From assembly GCA_963921825.1 (NCBI GenBank), contig OY997589.1, positions 5,766,001 through 5,830,000 on the forward strand: DNA of 64,000 nt. Direction: 5' to 3'. The notes under the pieces were generated by a model that saw nothing but the letters and a program-made list of their open reading frames with translations, made no database searches and had not been told where the DNA came from. A program made the translations under genes and the position numbers. How positions within the stretch are numbered: position 1 is the stretch's first letter; every line of letters starts with the position of its first letter. Shown here piece by piece: positions 39,054 to 49,487 of this stretch. The stretch is from Erodium maritimum (lineage: Eukaryota; Streptophyta; Magnoliopsida; Geraniales; Geraniaceae).

Positions 39054-40635
39054 TCATATATATATATATATATACATGGCCATTTCATGTTCTTTTGGAA
39101 CACAACTTGACATTTTTTTCTTCATTGTACGTGGTGAGGCTTCACTCTTCAGTAGAGATGACATCAACTTAAACATGTAGTCTTTTTTGGAGTTGATTGA
39201 TTATTATTGATTTGGTTCTTAGCTTTTCATGCATTGCTTACTTGGATTCGAATCTTAATGAATACACCTTAATCGTATTTCAGTTGATCGTTTTTTAATG
39301 GTGAAGACTACCTTAAGAAGTTCCGATATGATTTATCATAAATTTGAACTATTTTTACTCTACACCACGAATAAGAATTTGATTGGGATATGTATTTAGC
39401 TTAGAGGGCAACAAAACCCTTAATACGTAGGACAAGCCTCATGTCACCGGTTACTTACCACCAACTGTTTCCCATCATTTTATTTCCAACCCAACAAGCC
39501 TTTTTTAATCGGTAGAATTGTGTTTATTTTATTCAATTGTGTTATGGTGTTTCATTTTCAGTTACTAAACTATTTTTATGAGCATATAATCATTTTATTA
39601 ATCAGATGAAAGGCAATACAAACACAAATATGAGAAGAAAATAAAAGGTTAAGACAGATGTCCTGATCCGTAAGTAACAGATGTTAATCTTATAAAATCA
39701 CGGTTGAGACGAAAAAGAAATCGCTTCACCGAAAACCTACAAACCCTAAAAAGAAGGGGCGCGGACTCTTGAATTGTACAAGTTTTCACATCATAATTTA
39801 ATTCAATTTTAATATATATTATCTCGTTCACAAATAATAATGATCACTAACGATAATTCATGCAAGTAATTACTAACCATGAGTCCAATCATTTTGATTC
39901 TTCCCAATCTTTATACCAAACCAAAAGAAGTAACAAACAAATAAATGCATTCTTTAAGTTAATTAAATCAAATTAAATATATAATTCGGTATTATTCTAA
40001 CCTGTACTTAATTAATTTCGTTTTAGTTTATTTGATGTGGATCATAACAATACTTGAGTTCTACATACAAACCAAAAACCATAAGAAGAAGTTATGACAT
40101 GTTATATGTAGGGTTTGAGGTCCATCACTTAAAACTCACCGTCCATAGATAACCACAAATCAAAACCAAACTTTAATGACAAAGGTTGATTAGTTTAAGG
40201 GTTGGTAAAGGGGAGACAAAATTACTTAGACACTTCAGGTTCTTTCTCCAAGCAACTTATTAGAATGTTTATCTTTGTCTTTACATTTGCAAAAACTTCT
40301 CCAAGACTCAATAGTCGTGCCAAAATATCTCAACAGTTCGATGTACCATCAATTTGTGGTCACTATTGCATACAAGTAAAGCTTATCAAAAACGTAGTTT
40401 AGTCCAATGGAAGCAAACTCATTTGACCAATTAGCATGCACATCATAACAACATGGGTTAGGTCATCATCATTCGCATGTGAATAGGAAGTTGTCTTTGG
40501 CAAGGACATAAAAATATAGTATATGTCAAAGATCATATGCTTATCTTTATTAATACACAATTATGACATATATTGATGATGTTTCTTTCTCAGCTTCGTA
40601 GCTTTAGAATATGGGTCACTTTCCCGCATGATATC
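39054..40635. other. Spacer between the PADRE genes
   Basis: AT-rich; the part from about 39860 is the upstream half of the second duplicated unit. No gene is supported. Confidence 0.5.
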
Positions 40636-40661
40636 ACGCGGCGTGACAGCCGGATATTCAT
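40636..40661 (+). promoter_or_regulatory. Conserved promoter block, PADRE gene 2
   Basis: Identical over 26 bases to 38548-38573, here 138 bases before the start codon, while the flanks have diverged. It includes the CGCG-box-like ACGCGG. Confidence 0.55.
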
Positions 40662-40773
40662 GCACGACCTCTTTCATGTATCCATATATATACGTTCGTA
40701 GCTTTGTTCTTAACATAACATTCATCGAACTATTCTTGTTTTTGCCTACTATTGTTTTGTTTCGGAACCAAAT

Positions 40774-41064
40774 ATGGGGAATTGTTTGAGAGGTAGCAAG
40801 GTAGTAGAGGAAGAAATTGAGAGCACTAAGGCGATTCGTGTCGGTGATGGCAAGAAAAATTCTGAGGAAGGAGTTATGAGGATTAGAATTGTGGTGAGTC
40901 GGAAAGAATTGATGCAACTTTTAAGTTTTAGTAACGATTATGAGTACTCTTCTGTGGAGGAGTTGCTGAGAACAACGGAAAAGAGAAGCAGGAAAGCTGG
41001 TGACGGAGAGATCGACCGGAGCTGGAGGCCAGCTCTAGAGAGCATTCCGGAGGATCACTACTGA
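40774..41064 (+). CDS. Short PADRE/DUF4228-type protein, copy 2
   Basis: A single-exon frame of 96 residues, tandem paralogue of 38694-39053. It shares MGNCLRGSKVV, the RIVVSRKELMQLL core, YSSVEELLRT and an almost identical end DRSWRPALESIPEDHY. It lacks the K/N repeat and the segment around it. The acylation signal (Gly2, Cys4) is kept. The gene is in the same orientation 2.1 kb downstream of copy 1 and has similar upstream DNA, so the two arose by a local duplication. Both look intact. Confidence 0.88.
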   Translation: MGNCLRGSKVVEEEIESTKAIRVGDGKKNSEEGVMRIRIVVSRKELMQLLSFSNDYEYSSVEELLRTTEKRSRKAGDGEIDRSWRPALESIPEDHY

Positions 41065-41616
41065 TATATATGGCCATTTTATGTTAATTTGGAGAGTTGA
41101 GTAGAGATGAGATTACCGTAAATGTATATAGTTTTTTTTTGTAGTTGATTGATTAATACTAATTTGATTCTTTTGATTCATTAATTATGTTACATAAAAT
41201 GTTGAGATGATAACAATGGAGAAATATATACTAAAAATAAGAATCATTTTTCAAGTATTACAAAATGAACCTCTTCATCAAACGGAAATACACAAATTTA
41301 GTAAACAAGTTTAGACTTGTTAATAAGACAGGTATCTTAAGCGGATTTGCATTCATATCTCTCTCTTTTCTTGATCATCTGGTTCATTTTAGAGGTATAC
41401 TCTGCCTCACACCGTTAGCATCCACCTCAGTCCCAACCTTCACGGCCTTGAGTTCTCCTTCGAAAACTCTTGAGGTTCTCCAGACCAAGATGACGACAAT
41501 CTCCATTGATGAGCCTTTTGTCGATTTTGTGGACGCTGACGACAAAATAATAGAAGTCCCGACAGGCACGGTCCCAGCTTTCGACGACCTTAGGTACCGG
41601 TTTTCTTTTGACGACC
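41065..41616. other. Spacer and unassigned transposon-side sequence
   Basis: No gene. From about 41380 it may be the interior of the Harbinger element; GACGACCTTAGGTA occurs twice (about 41584 and 41610). Confidence 0.4.
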
Positions 41617-42346
41617 TTAGGTATCGTTGTTCGAGCCCGCCATGACGAAGAACGAGTGCCAAATCCATAAGTCACGAGTAACAACCGCCTCGAGGACAAC
41701 AGTTGGTCGATTACCGTGGTCCCTCCGGGAATGTGATCCTCGAAGTGCCTTTGGGCAATTCTTCCACTCCCAGTGCATGCAGTCAAGACTTCCAAGCATG
41801 CCCGAAAACCCTCGCGCTTCATTAACCGCCAAAATGTGGTCCATATCAGCCTGTGTAGGCTTACGCCGATAGGTAGGACCAAATACTATATTGATTCCAC
41901 TACAAAAATTTCTCAAACATTCCAAAGACGTTGTTTCCCTTATCTTCAAGTACTCGTCCAACCCATCAGCTGCAATTCCGTAACATAATTGCCTAATGGC
42001 GGCAGTACATTTCTGATAAGGAGAAAATGAAACTTGGTTACATGCATCTAACCTTGACTTGAAGTAATCATCGTGCTGCTCCAATGCATGTACGATACGG
42101 AGGAACACAGCCTTTGGTATTCTGAACCGACGCCGAAAATGCACCTCCGTGTACACAGGGTTGGTGTTGAAGTAGTCCTTCATAATCGTTCGTTTGTGGC
42201 TACCCGGTCACGTGCAATGTATTTTCGCTTCCGTGGTGGAGAATCGATCAAAGCGTCTTCTAACAACCCCCGTCGGTGGACAGGCAGTCTTCGAGTATCT
42301 CGTCCAAAATGGAATTCAAATCCACATCGTTGGGTAGGTTGGCCAT
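41617..42346 (-). pseudogene. PIF/Harbinger transposase, broken
   Basis: Plant transposon protein of the Harbinger class. From 42346 on the minus strand an acidic start (MANLPNDVDLNSILDEIL) runs into a stop; the next part, PPRKRKYIARDRV, lies in another frame ending near 42180, and the main part (from 42183) is in the third: HFRRRFRIPKAVFLRIVHAL, SPYQKCTAAIRQLCYG, EYLKIRETTSLECLRNFC, GFSGMLGSLDCMHWEWKNCP and DLWIWHSFFVMAGSNND. So there are about two frameshifts. The first catalytic aspartate block (LDCMHW) is kept, but similarity stops after SNND, where family members continue with the rest of the DDE domain. This copy cannot make an active transposase. Confidence 0.85.
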
Positions 42347-42645
42347 GTTGACGGACGAACAAGAATGCAGGTCGGGACGATGATTTGTGAGAAGGATGAA
42401 TAGTGAGAATAGATAGTTTGTGATTTTAGTTGATTTAGGGTAGGTTTTTATAAGGGTTTAGAGATAAATGTTTTATTATCTTGTGTGTTATTTTCAAAAA
42501 AAAATTAGTGGGTCAAGGTTGTTCTATAGGCATTTAGATTTTTTTTGGATAATATAGCCGTTGGCGCCAGCGAGAAGCTCCCCGCCAGCTCCTCGTCGGC
42601 GTTTTTTCCCCGCCAGCGCCTCCTCGCCAACGACTGTGGATGCTC
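42347..42645 (-). mobile_element. 5' end region of the Harbinger element
   Basis: The plus-strand right end reads CGACTGTGGATGCTC followed by TTA (42646-42648), the form of a Harbinger terminus next to a TTA target. The matching left end was not identified, so the outer limits are open. The stretch 42560-42632 is rich in CCGCCAGCG repeats. Confidence 0.45.
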
Positions 42646-42648
42646 TTA

Positions 42649-43015
42649 GATTTAGCACATATAGAAAAGATAATTACATCATGATCAACTCCACGTGAAT
42701 CAAACCCTAGTTTCAAAGCCATTTCTAAAACCCAATTCCTTGTCTTTCAAGAGCATGTGGCAGAGATGTTTGAATGAAACAGAAACAAGAAATTCTAGTA
42801 ATGTTTCAAATATATGGGTAAAAGATCCGACGAGACATGCCCAAGATCAAGATAGTTGATGGGGTATGATATGGGACGGATTCGGGCTATACCGGAACGG
42901 GAAAAATCGGGGACAAGGCGTGGATAGGGCATGAATTATCATTAATCGTTTTTTTTAAGTTATTATTATTGTACATCAACATAAAGATATATCATATATT
43001 CTTGGATCTTTATAA
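42649..43015. other. Intergenic, no feature seen
   Basis: AT-rich spacer; a GGGACGGATTCGGGC-like stretch near 42870 may be hAT debris but has no ends. Confidence 0.4.
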
Positions 43016-43024
43016 TATAATATA

Positions 43025-43410
43025 GGGAAAACTCTGTTTCTAACATTTACAAACGTTTCATTATCAGAACCTAACCCAGACCAAAGTTTGGTCTCAATTC
43101 CTAACATAATAGGTTTGGAAATTCTCAGAAACTATAAAAAGACGTCCAAACTCACGATTCCGTCAACTCGTTGAGCGTTGGGTTCGGTTGCTTGAGAACG
43201 AGGATAAGTTCACGTCGAGGAAGGCACCATGGGTAATGTACGCCAACAATGACAACTCTTGGATGAGTTGACGGAATCGTGAGTTTAGACGGATTTTTAT
43301 AGTTTCTGAGAAATTCCAAACCTATTATGTTAGGAATTGAGACCAAACGTTGACATGGGTTAGGATCTGATAATGAAACGTTTGTAAAGGTTAGGAAACA
43401 AAGTTATCCT
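43025..43410. mobile_element. Long-TIR foldback MITE (Mutator-like)
   Basis: Arms of about 150 bases pair almost fully (for example CCTAACATAATAGGTTTGG and its complement); ends GGGAAAACT and AGTTATCCT. A perfect 9-bp duplication TATAATATA flanks it at 43016-43024 and 43411-43419. It lies just downstream of the WNK gene's stop. Confidence 0.88.
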
Positions 43411-43506
43411 TATAATATATGATTTGGCATAAACAAACTTCACTACAATACATATGGATCATATCACAATAAAACATGTAAGGTGTGCAAACTAAGGTAC
43501 GACATA

Positions 43507-45516
43507 TCAACATCTGGTCGAGACCATACGACCAAGTGATGATTTATGTGTCATCCATCTCCTCTTCACATTCTCCACAGCTTCTTTGTTCATCCTCCTT
43601 AGCTCATCAATACACTGGCTGTATTGTGCATCAATGCACTCAATCTCCATATTGAGCTCATCAACACTCTCAAAGTCCTCGATCATCCTATCAGGTTTGC
43701 GAGAAGACCCAGCAAAGATGCCATGCTTAGCTGATAGATTCGACACGATCGATTCCATGGAGTCTTGAGCTCTTACTTTGGCTAGCTGAGGAAGAGCTCT
43801 ATGCTGTTTATAGCTTGCATCATAAGAGGACTTCATAGAGACACCACTTCTCATCCTTTGAGCTACATCGACTGAACCATTAGTATCGATCCTGGAAATC
43901 AAGCTATCGATCATCTGAGCCACGACAAGAACATCATCTTTAGAGAACTCAAGCTTCTCAACCATCTCCTCAACTATCGAAGTTGAAGTATCCAAGTCAA
44001 GATAGAATGGGAACACAATCTTTTGCACTTTGTCACCATCACTCACAGGCACTTTCGCAGCACGAAGAGTGAAGCAAATGTGATTGCTATCAACTTTCTT
44101 TCCCCTTAACCTCAAAACATAGTTATCAGAACACCTCTTGAGCTCCTCTGAGCTATAAAAGGGAAGGGTTTGATGAGAAGAACCAGCTGAACCATTAGTC
44201 CTTTGAGCTACATTGATCCTGCAAATCAAGCTATCGATCATCTCAGCCACGACAGGAACATCCTCTTTAGAGAGCTCAAGCTTCTTAACCATCTCCTCTG
44301 CTATTGAAGTTGAAGTATCCGAGTCAAGATAGAATGGGAACACAATCTTTTGCACTTTATCACCCTCACTGATCACAGGCACTTTCACAGCACGAAGAGT
44401 GAAGCAAATATGATTGCTATCAACTTTCCTCCCACTTAACCTGAAGACATAGTTAGGAGAAGACCTCTTCAGCTCCTCAGAGCTATAAGAGGGAAGGGTT
44501 TGATGAGAAGAACCGGATGAAACCCTAATAAGGGTTTGTTGAGAAGAAGCAGCTGGAACCCTAATAAGGGTTTGTTGAGAAGAACCAGCTGAAACCCTAA
44601 TAGCATTGGACTTCGATGACTTGGAGGCAAGGCTCATCAAACTAGGCAAGTGAAGAAGAGAGTGATCACAAATCAAAGGTTTGGGACATTCAATGGAAAG
44701 AAAAGGGTCGTTCAAGAGCTCGGCCGCAGGCAATCTCAGACCGACCGGGACAAGGCACTTCTCAATAAAGCCCTTAACTTTAGGGTCACTAACCCTACCC
44801 AAGGACTCGGGCTTGACCCCCGAGATCACCTTCTTGTAGATCTGAGCAGAGTTTCGACACTCCCTGTAAGGGAACTCACGAGTAACCATCTCCAACAAGC
44901 ACATCCCGAAGGAGTAAACATCCACGAGCTCGTTGTAGTCTTCATCATAAAGCTCAGGGGCCATGAAAGCAGGAGTTCCGGCGGCTGAGCAAGTGGTGGC
45001 TTGACCGACCGCAATGGCGAGGCCAAGATCACCAATCTTGACCTCCCCGGTGTTTCCATTAACGAATATGTTCTCGCACTTGAGGTCTCGGTGGATGATC
45101 GGAGGGTCGTGGCTGTGGAGGTAGTTGAGGCCGCGGAGGATCTGCCTGGCCCAGTTTTTGATGGCCTTCATCTCCACGTTCTTGTGCTTCTTCCGGTAAT
45201 GTCGTAGAGACCCGGAGGTGAAGAGCTCTGATATCATGTTGATGGTCCTCTTCTCCTCGTTGACCCAGAAGTCGTAGAGTTTGATGATGTTGTCGTGTTT
45301 CAGAGACTTGAGGAGGCTGACCTCGGCGTAGAGCTTGTCGGGGTCTTGCTGCAACACGTCTTCGATGTTGAGGATGTTCCATGCAACTTCTATGCCTGCA
45401 GCTTCGTCGAACGCCTTGTAGACCGTCTTGAATGCGCCTTGACCTAGAATTTCGTTGAAACGAACGTATCTACCAGAAGGGTCTTTCTCGACCTCAGAGG
45501 TGTCTTTGGAAGCCAT
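43507..45516 (-). CDS. WNK-family protein kinase with duplicated OSR1-C-like domain
   Basis: An uninterrupted 669-residue frame, closest to the plant WNK8/WNK9/WNK10 group. The kinase domain spans about residues 18-273. It has the WNK signature: the usual catalytic lysine position is Asn47 (VAWNIL) and the lysine is supplied from the glycine loop (GQGAFK, Lys30). HRDLKCEN (142-149), DLGLA (163-167) and FMAPE are present. The C-terminal half has the OSR1-C-like regulatory domain twice: about 353-432 and 464-542, inside units of about 108 residues (334-440 and 445-553). A 12-residue motif (IRVSAGSSQQTL) is also repeated three times at 306-341. The end has the family's coiled segment (ENVKRRWMTHK). 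Relatives such as Arabidopsis WNK8 have introns, so the lack of any intron suggests a retrocopy that stayed open, or intron loss. Confidence 0.92.
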   Translation of the reverse strand: MASKDTSEVEKDPSGRYVRFNEILGQGAFKTVYKAFDEAAGIEVAWNILNIEDVLQQDPDKLYAEVSLLKSLKHDNIIKLYDFWVNEEKRTINMISELFTSGSLRHYRKKHKNVEMKAIKNWARQILRGLNYLHSHDPPIIHRDLKCENIFVNGNTGEVKIGDLGLAIAVGQATTCSAAGTPAFMAPELYDEDYNELVDVYSFGMCLLEMVTREFPYRECRNSAQIYKKVISGVKPESLGRVSDPKVKGFIEKCLVPVGLRLPAAELLNDPFLSIECPKPLICDHSLLHLPSLMSLASKSSKSNAIRVSAGSSQQTLIRVPAASSQQTLIRVSSGSSHQTLPSYSSEELKRSSPNYVFRLSGRKVDSNHICFTLRAVKVPVISEGDKVQKIVFPFYLDSDTSTSIAEEMVKKLELSKEDVPVVAEMIDSLICRINVAQRTNGSAGSSHQTLPFYSSEELKRCSDNYVLRLRGKKVDSNHICFTLRAAKVPVSDGDKVQKIVFPFYLDLDTSTSIVEEMVEKLEFSKDDVLVVAQMIDSLISRIDTNGSVDVAQRMRSGVSMKSSYDASYKQHRALPQLAKVRAQDSMESIVSNLSAKHGIFAGSSRKPDRMIEDFESVDELNMEIECIDAQYSQCIDELRRMNKEAVENVKRRWMTHKSSLGRMVSTRC
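43858..44517 (-). repeat. Tandem in-frame duplication within the WNK gene
   Basis: Units 44197-44517 and 43858-44184 encode near-identical 107-109-residue blocks, each from GSSHQTLP through NYVxRLxGxKVDSNHICF to VAQR. The frame is kept through both, which speaks for a functional product. Confidence 0.9.
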
Positions 45517-46280
45517 TGATACAAACGTACGAATAACTGAGTTTGAGTGTGTTTTTGCAGAGCTTATTCACATTTCCGAATGGGACTGGGAAACCGTTTC
45601 CTTTATTGTTAATAAATTCTATTTCTCTTAGTAACATGACAATTATCTTTAACGGGCACAAGAACTTATTTTTATCCTTATGAAACTTAGGTGGTTCAAG
45701 TATGGGTCGGTTTAACCGAGACCTACTATTAAAAAAAGTATTTTACAAAATATAAAAATTGGTTATTATATAATGCAAATGTCCTCGTATTGTAATAAGT
45801 TAAATGGGAGAAAGCTTTTGGACCCTAACCGTCGTCTTATGATATTGTTGTCGTACAACGCCTTCTTGTCGTATGATATCTTCATCATCAAAGATTCAAG
45901 AGGATGCTCATGGGATTTATATTCTTTGTAAATAGGTCATTTTTCTCTCCCGCGCCTACGCACATCAACAACGATGTATTTAAAGGATGGTGCATCTCCG
46001 ATGACGATCGGCGACTACGTGTTGTGGTAGTTCTCCTCTTTCATATGCTAGCTTTATAGGTCGAGAGCGAGTGCACGACCAATGCCATCGCTGGACCACA
46101 AGATCTAACCGTCGAGAACAGCCGAGGCTCGGTGTCAGGAGCTTTTGTTGGCCCAAATAATCAGGCGAGGTCTGTTATATATGTAGCCTCGCCAAGTCCT
46201 TACATGGTACCTGGTTTCAACCACCACCACCCCCTTTATGAACCCCAACTTCGGTCCCTGGTATTACGGTTACCCCGCTG
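45517..46280. other. Upstream region of the WNK gene
   Basis: Probable 5' leader and promoter next to 45517; beyond that spacer without a supported gene. Confidence 0.5.
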
Positions 46281-46285
46281 ATTCA

Positions 46286-48425
46286 TGTTAGGTGTGTCCA
46301 CATATGAGTCAGAAGTCTCACATCGGATTTTTTTTTTTGGATAAGCTCGGAAAATTTATCAACAAAAAGTGAAATCCAAGAAGGATCTAACTAAAGGCAA
46401 TCATGACAAGGGAGCTCTCAGAAGGAGCTGCGGGATCAAATCCCGAAACAAAAACAAAAGTGGACCAAAATAGACCATACAAATCAACCATCAGTGACCC
46501 ACTCTTCACCTTCCGAAGTCAAATCCGGATCGTCAAAAGCTTTGGCTGTAGAGCTAACTGAGCAGCTTGAGTTTGCAAGCAACTTGAACGGAAACTTTGA
46601 CCTTGTAAGACCTGCTTATCAATATCCACAAGATTTACAATTCTCTCCCGACTCAGAGAATAGACATTTAAAAAATCAAGTCTCCTTGAGTATTCCATTC
46701 ACCAAATGTTGGTGTAAACATGCTCTCGTTCTCTGTTTTCTGCTCTCAGCTCCTATCCTTCTATGGTCAATACTGTACTCTAATCAAGGAGGTCAAGGAG
46801 GGTGTTGGTTGTGCGGGTGATGCCCGTGCTCCCAAGCTTGGGAAGGTACGCAAGTCTGGTACGCATGCTCATCCTAAGTCAGCCAAATCAGCCACGAAGG
46901 TGAAGAAGGGAGTGCCTTTAACAAGCGATGTCGTGCACCGGTCTAGTGGGAAGAAGGTGTTTCCTCCTGTGTCAGTGGAAAAGAAGGGAGTGTCGGGGGC
47001 ATCACTTCAGAACATCAATCTCGTGGGAAGAAGGTCGCTTCGGTGGTTGTGGAATCCGATCTCACGGAACCTATGGCCCCGTCTCGTATCGATCTGAGGA
47101 AACGAAGGAAAGCTTCGTCCTTGGATCTGAGTCAGGCAATCAAAACTTCGGCCGCCAAAGTGTTTGTCTATAATCTTCCGTACTATATTACCGATGATTG
47201 GGTTCAAAACTCCCTTGGGGTTTATAGGGAGATTGTTTCGGTTAAAATCCTCAAAAGACCGAACCATCGTGGTTGTTACTTCGGCTTCGGCGAATTCAAA
47301 TCTCCAGAGGTTGCTTTGCAAGTAATTGGTGATTTTAATGGGTTCAAATTATTGGTTGTGTTGGATCGTGGCCAAAATAGGAACCGATTGACCTTGCTGC
47401 TTCAGGTGCAAAACAGAGCTCTAGTGGTTGCGTTTTGGAGTGTCAAGAGGAGAAGTCGAAGTTGGATGAGGAGGTTGTTCAGGGTAATGAGAGTGTTTCA
47501 GGTCCTGTTTTTCGTGTTGGGGACGGTGTTGTCACGTCTATGGAACAGAGGACACAGGTTCAGAGCATCACCGGTGTAGTTTCCGGCGACGACTCTGAGG
47601 GGGGTTTTTCGAAATCCGCTCTTCTGGATAGAACGCATGATTCTCGTGATTCGGTGGAGTTCGTTGTTGGTGATCCTAATTCGCTGGTTTGCGATTCAGT
47701 AAATCACGTTGAACGTGAATCTCGCAAGGAAGAAGATGAAGCGTTAGAAGCGCTTGGGCTGGATTCGAATATGGTTGGGCCTGTTGGGCCTGGCGTAAGT
47801 TCGGTTAATTGCAATACAAGTGCAGCTGTTGTGGAGACTACGATCTGCAGTGTTTCCGAAAATATGAAGGTTAGCGCGGTATCGTGTGCTATTGGGGCTT
47901 GTGTGGACCGGCACAGTACTAACCCAAAGAACTTGGATGTTGTTGGGCCAGCACAGTCGCCTCAACATGAAAGTCCAAAAAAGGTCGAGTCTAGTGCGGG
48001 TACCAAAGTTATCGAGCCTTTGAAGTCCGATGTCGGGATTGGGCTTTTTCAGGCAGGTAATCCTTCGGATCGTATTCAGGGAGATGGCCAATCAGAGGGT
48101 CAGTCATCCCAACCGGTGGCTCTGAGTGATCCATCCGGGAATCAACAGAGTAGTCTGTGGAAGGAGGTTCTTCTCCAACCTCCGAAGAACAAGGGTCGTC
48201 ATTCGAAGCTGCCTTCTAGAGCCTCAAATCGTCAAAGTCGACCTCCCAAGTTCTTAGGGGATTATTATACCCACATCGGATACTTAAGGAATAAAGAAAG
48301 ACTTAATTTACACCTTGGACCCATGAACTGATAGGCTAGTCTTTGGGTCAAGTGTGGTGGCCAACGTGTATATTATGGGCTTCTTGTTGTATGCTCCTCC
48401 TTGATAGGCCCAGTTCTCCCCAACA
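46286..48425 (+). mobile_element. Solo LTR split by a LINE insertion (fossil)
   Basis: The LTR parts are 46286-46327 and 48281-48425 (187 bases in all). It starts TGTTAGGTG and ends CCCAACA, and is flanked by the perfect 5-bp duplication ATTCA at 46281-46285 and 48426-48430. It has the common CACATCGGA start region of small plant LTR/TRIM families. No internal part remains, so it is a solo repeat. The LINE at 46328-48271 entered later. Confidence 0.85.
46328..48271 (-). mobile_element. LINE derivative with inverted 5' part
   Basis: A 9-bp duplication CACATCGGA (46319-46327, 48272-48280) bounds it. The A tail is at the left as a T run (46328-46338), so the copy is inserted in minus orientation. 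From 46339 to about 46680 the minus strand carries the ORF1 tail and trailer, matching the end of the copy at 7318-8121 (EEWVxDG stop). From about 46700 to 48271 the strand flips: the plus strand carries the earlier part of the same ORF1, with an RRM-like fold (VFVYNLPYYITDDW, GCYFGFGEF, about 47155-47350) and, at its right end, LPSRASNRQSRPPKFLGDYYT. This is the layout left by twin priming. No reverse transcriptase is present. Frames are broken. Confidence 0.82.
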
Positions 48426-48439
48426 ATTCAAACGTCGAC

Positions 48440-48880
48440 AACAGTAACACCCGGATGTCTTCTCAATCATCCTTTTTTGGGCCTTCCCAAGCAAGAGGCG
48501 CTAGAAGAAAATATATTGTTGAGACGGACAGACACCTCATCCGTATATGGTTACGCACCTCCAGAGGCGCAACGATGGGTAACCAACAAGGTTAATACCT
48601 TTTAGTATTCAATCGCGAGAGGATACAACTCATTGAAGCGTTGCTGGTAATGGATTGGAAACAATGCAAAAATCATTGGAGCAGGTTTTACCCCAGGGTG
48701 CAAAAGTTCCACGATCATCTGAAGAGCGTGAAGTAGAGTTGTACAAGCGGTTACTCTGATGCCGACTAAATCCCCATGGCTAAGGAACTGTAGGCCAAGG
48801 AATAAAAACTGAATATCTTCAACCTCGAGCATTGGTATGACATTCTAAACTATGAGGACAAATTTTTGGCGGGGGAAGGC
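48440..48880 (+). pseudogene. PIF/Harbinger ORF1 (Myb/trihelix-like) relic
   Basis: In changing frames the plus strand gives IWLRTSRGATMGNQQ (about 48548-48592), QCKNHWSRFYPRVQKFHDHL (about 48661-48720), then a stretch like SGYSDAD and EHWYDILNYEDKF (about 48828-48868). This order matches the DNA-binding ORF1 partner of plant PIF/Harbinger elements, often annotated glutathione S-transferase T3-like or NAM-associated. It has at least two stops and shifts. Whether it belonged to the same element as 41617-42346 is unknown. Confidence 0.65.
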
Positions 48881-49482
48881 ACGGCGGGGACAAGAGACTA
48901 TGATTGGATTCAGTTGGGAATTACAGCTTAACCCCACCCCTTCTACCCCCACCGGCGATTATACCTCCAATCCCGACGGTGATGATACTACACATCTTGG
49001 TGGTGAGTCACAACGGGATTGGGTATCCAAAGATCCGAGCTAGAGAGCGGCTAACCAAAGTGTCCCACAACCTCAAGAGCGTCTATTGGGTAAGTAGTCC
49101 ATGAAGAGGAAAGGGAAAATCGCGGAGGATCATACGAATGCATATGCGACCATGGATCGAGGGGTTGGGGTTTGGGGTTGTATAGTTAGGGTTTCGTATA
49201 TGCGACCATATACGAATGCAAATGCCCGGGGAAAACTAATGTGTGGTTTGGGGTTGTATTATTTTTTGTTTTGGGTTGTTTCCTTCGGGGATTAATAAAT
49301 TTGAAGTTTGAAAATTAAAGATTTTTTATTTTAACATTAGACAATTTATTTATTTCATTTATTTTATTTATTAATCTACTTCTTTATTTTTTACTATTTC
49401 AATTCGGTATTTAATAAATTCAACATAACAATATTAATTATTCAGTCAGCAGTCAAGAATCTTTAGTAAACTCCTAATAAGA
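48881..49482. other. Spacer, no feature seen
   Basis: A few frames of about 65 codons lack domains. ATACGAATGCAxATGC occurs twice near 49133 and 49210. Confidence 0.4.
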
Positions 49483-49487
49483 ACCTA

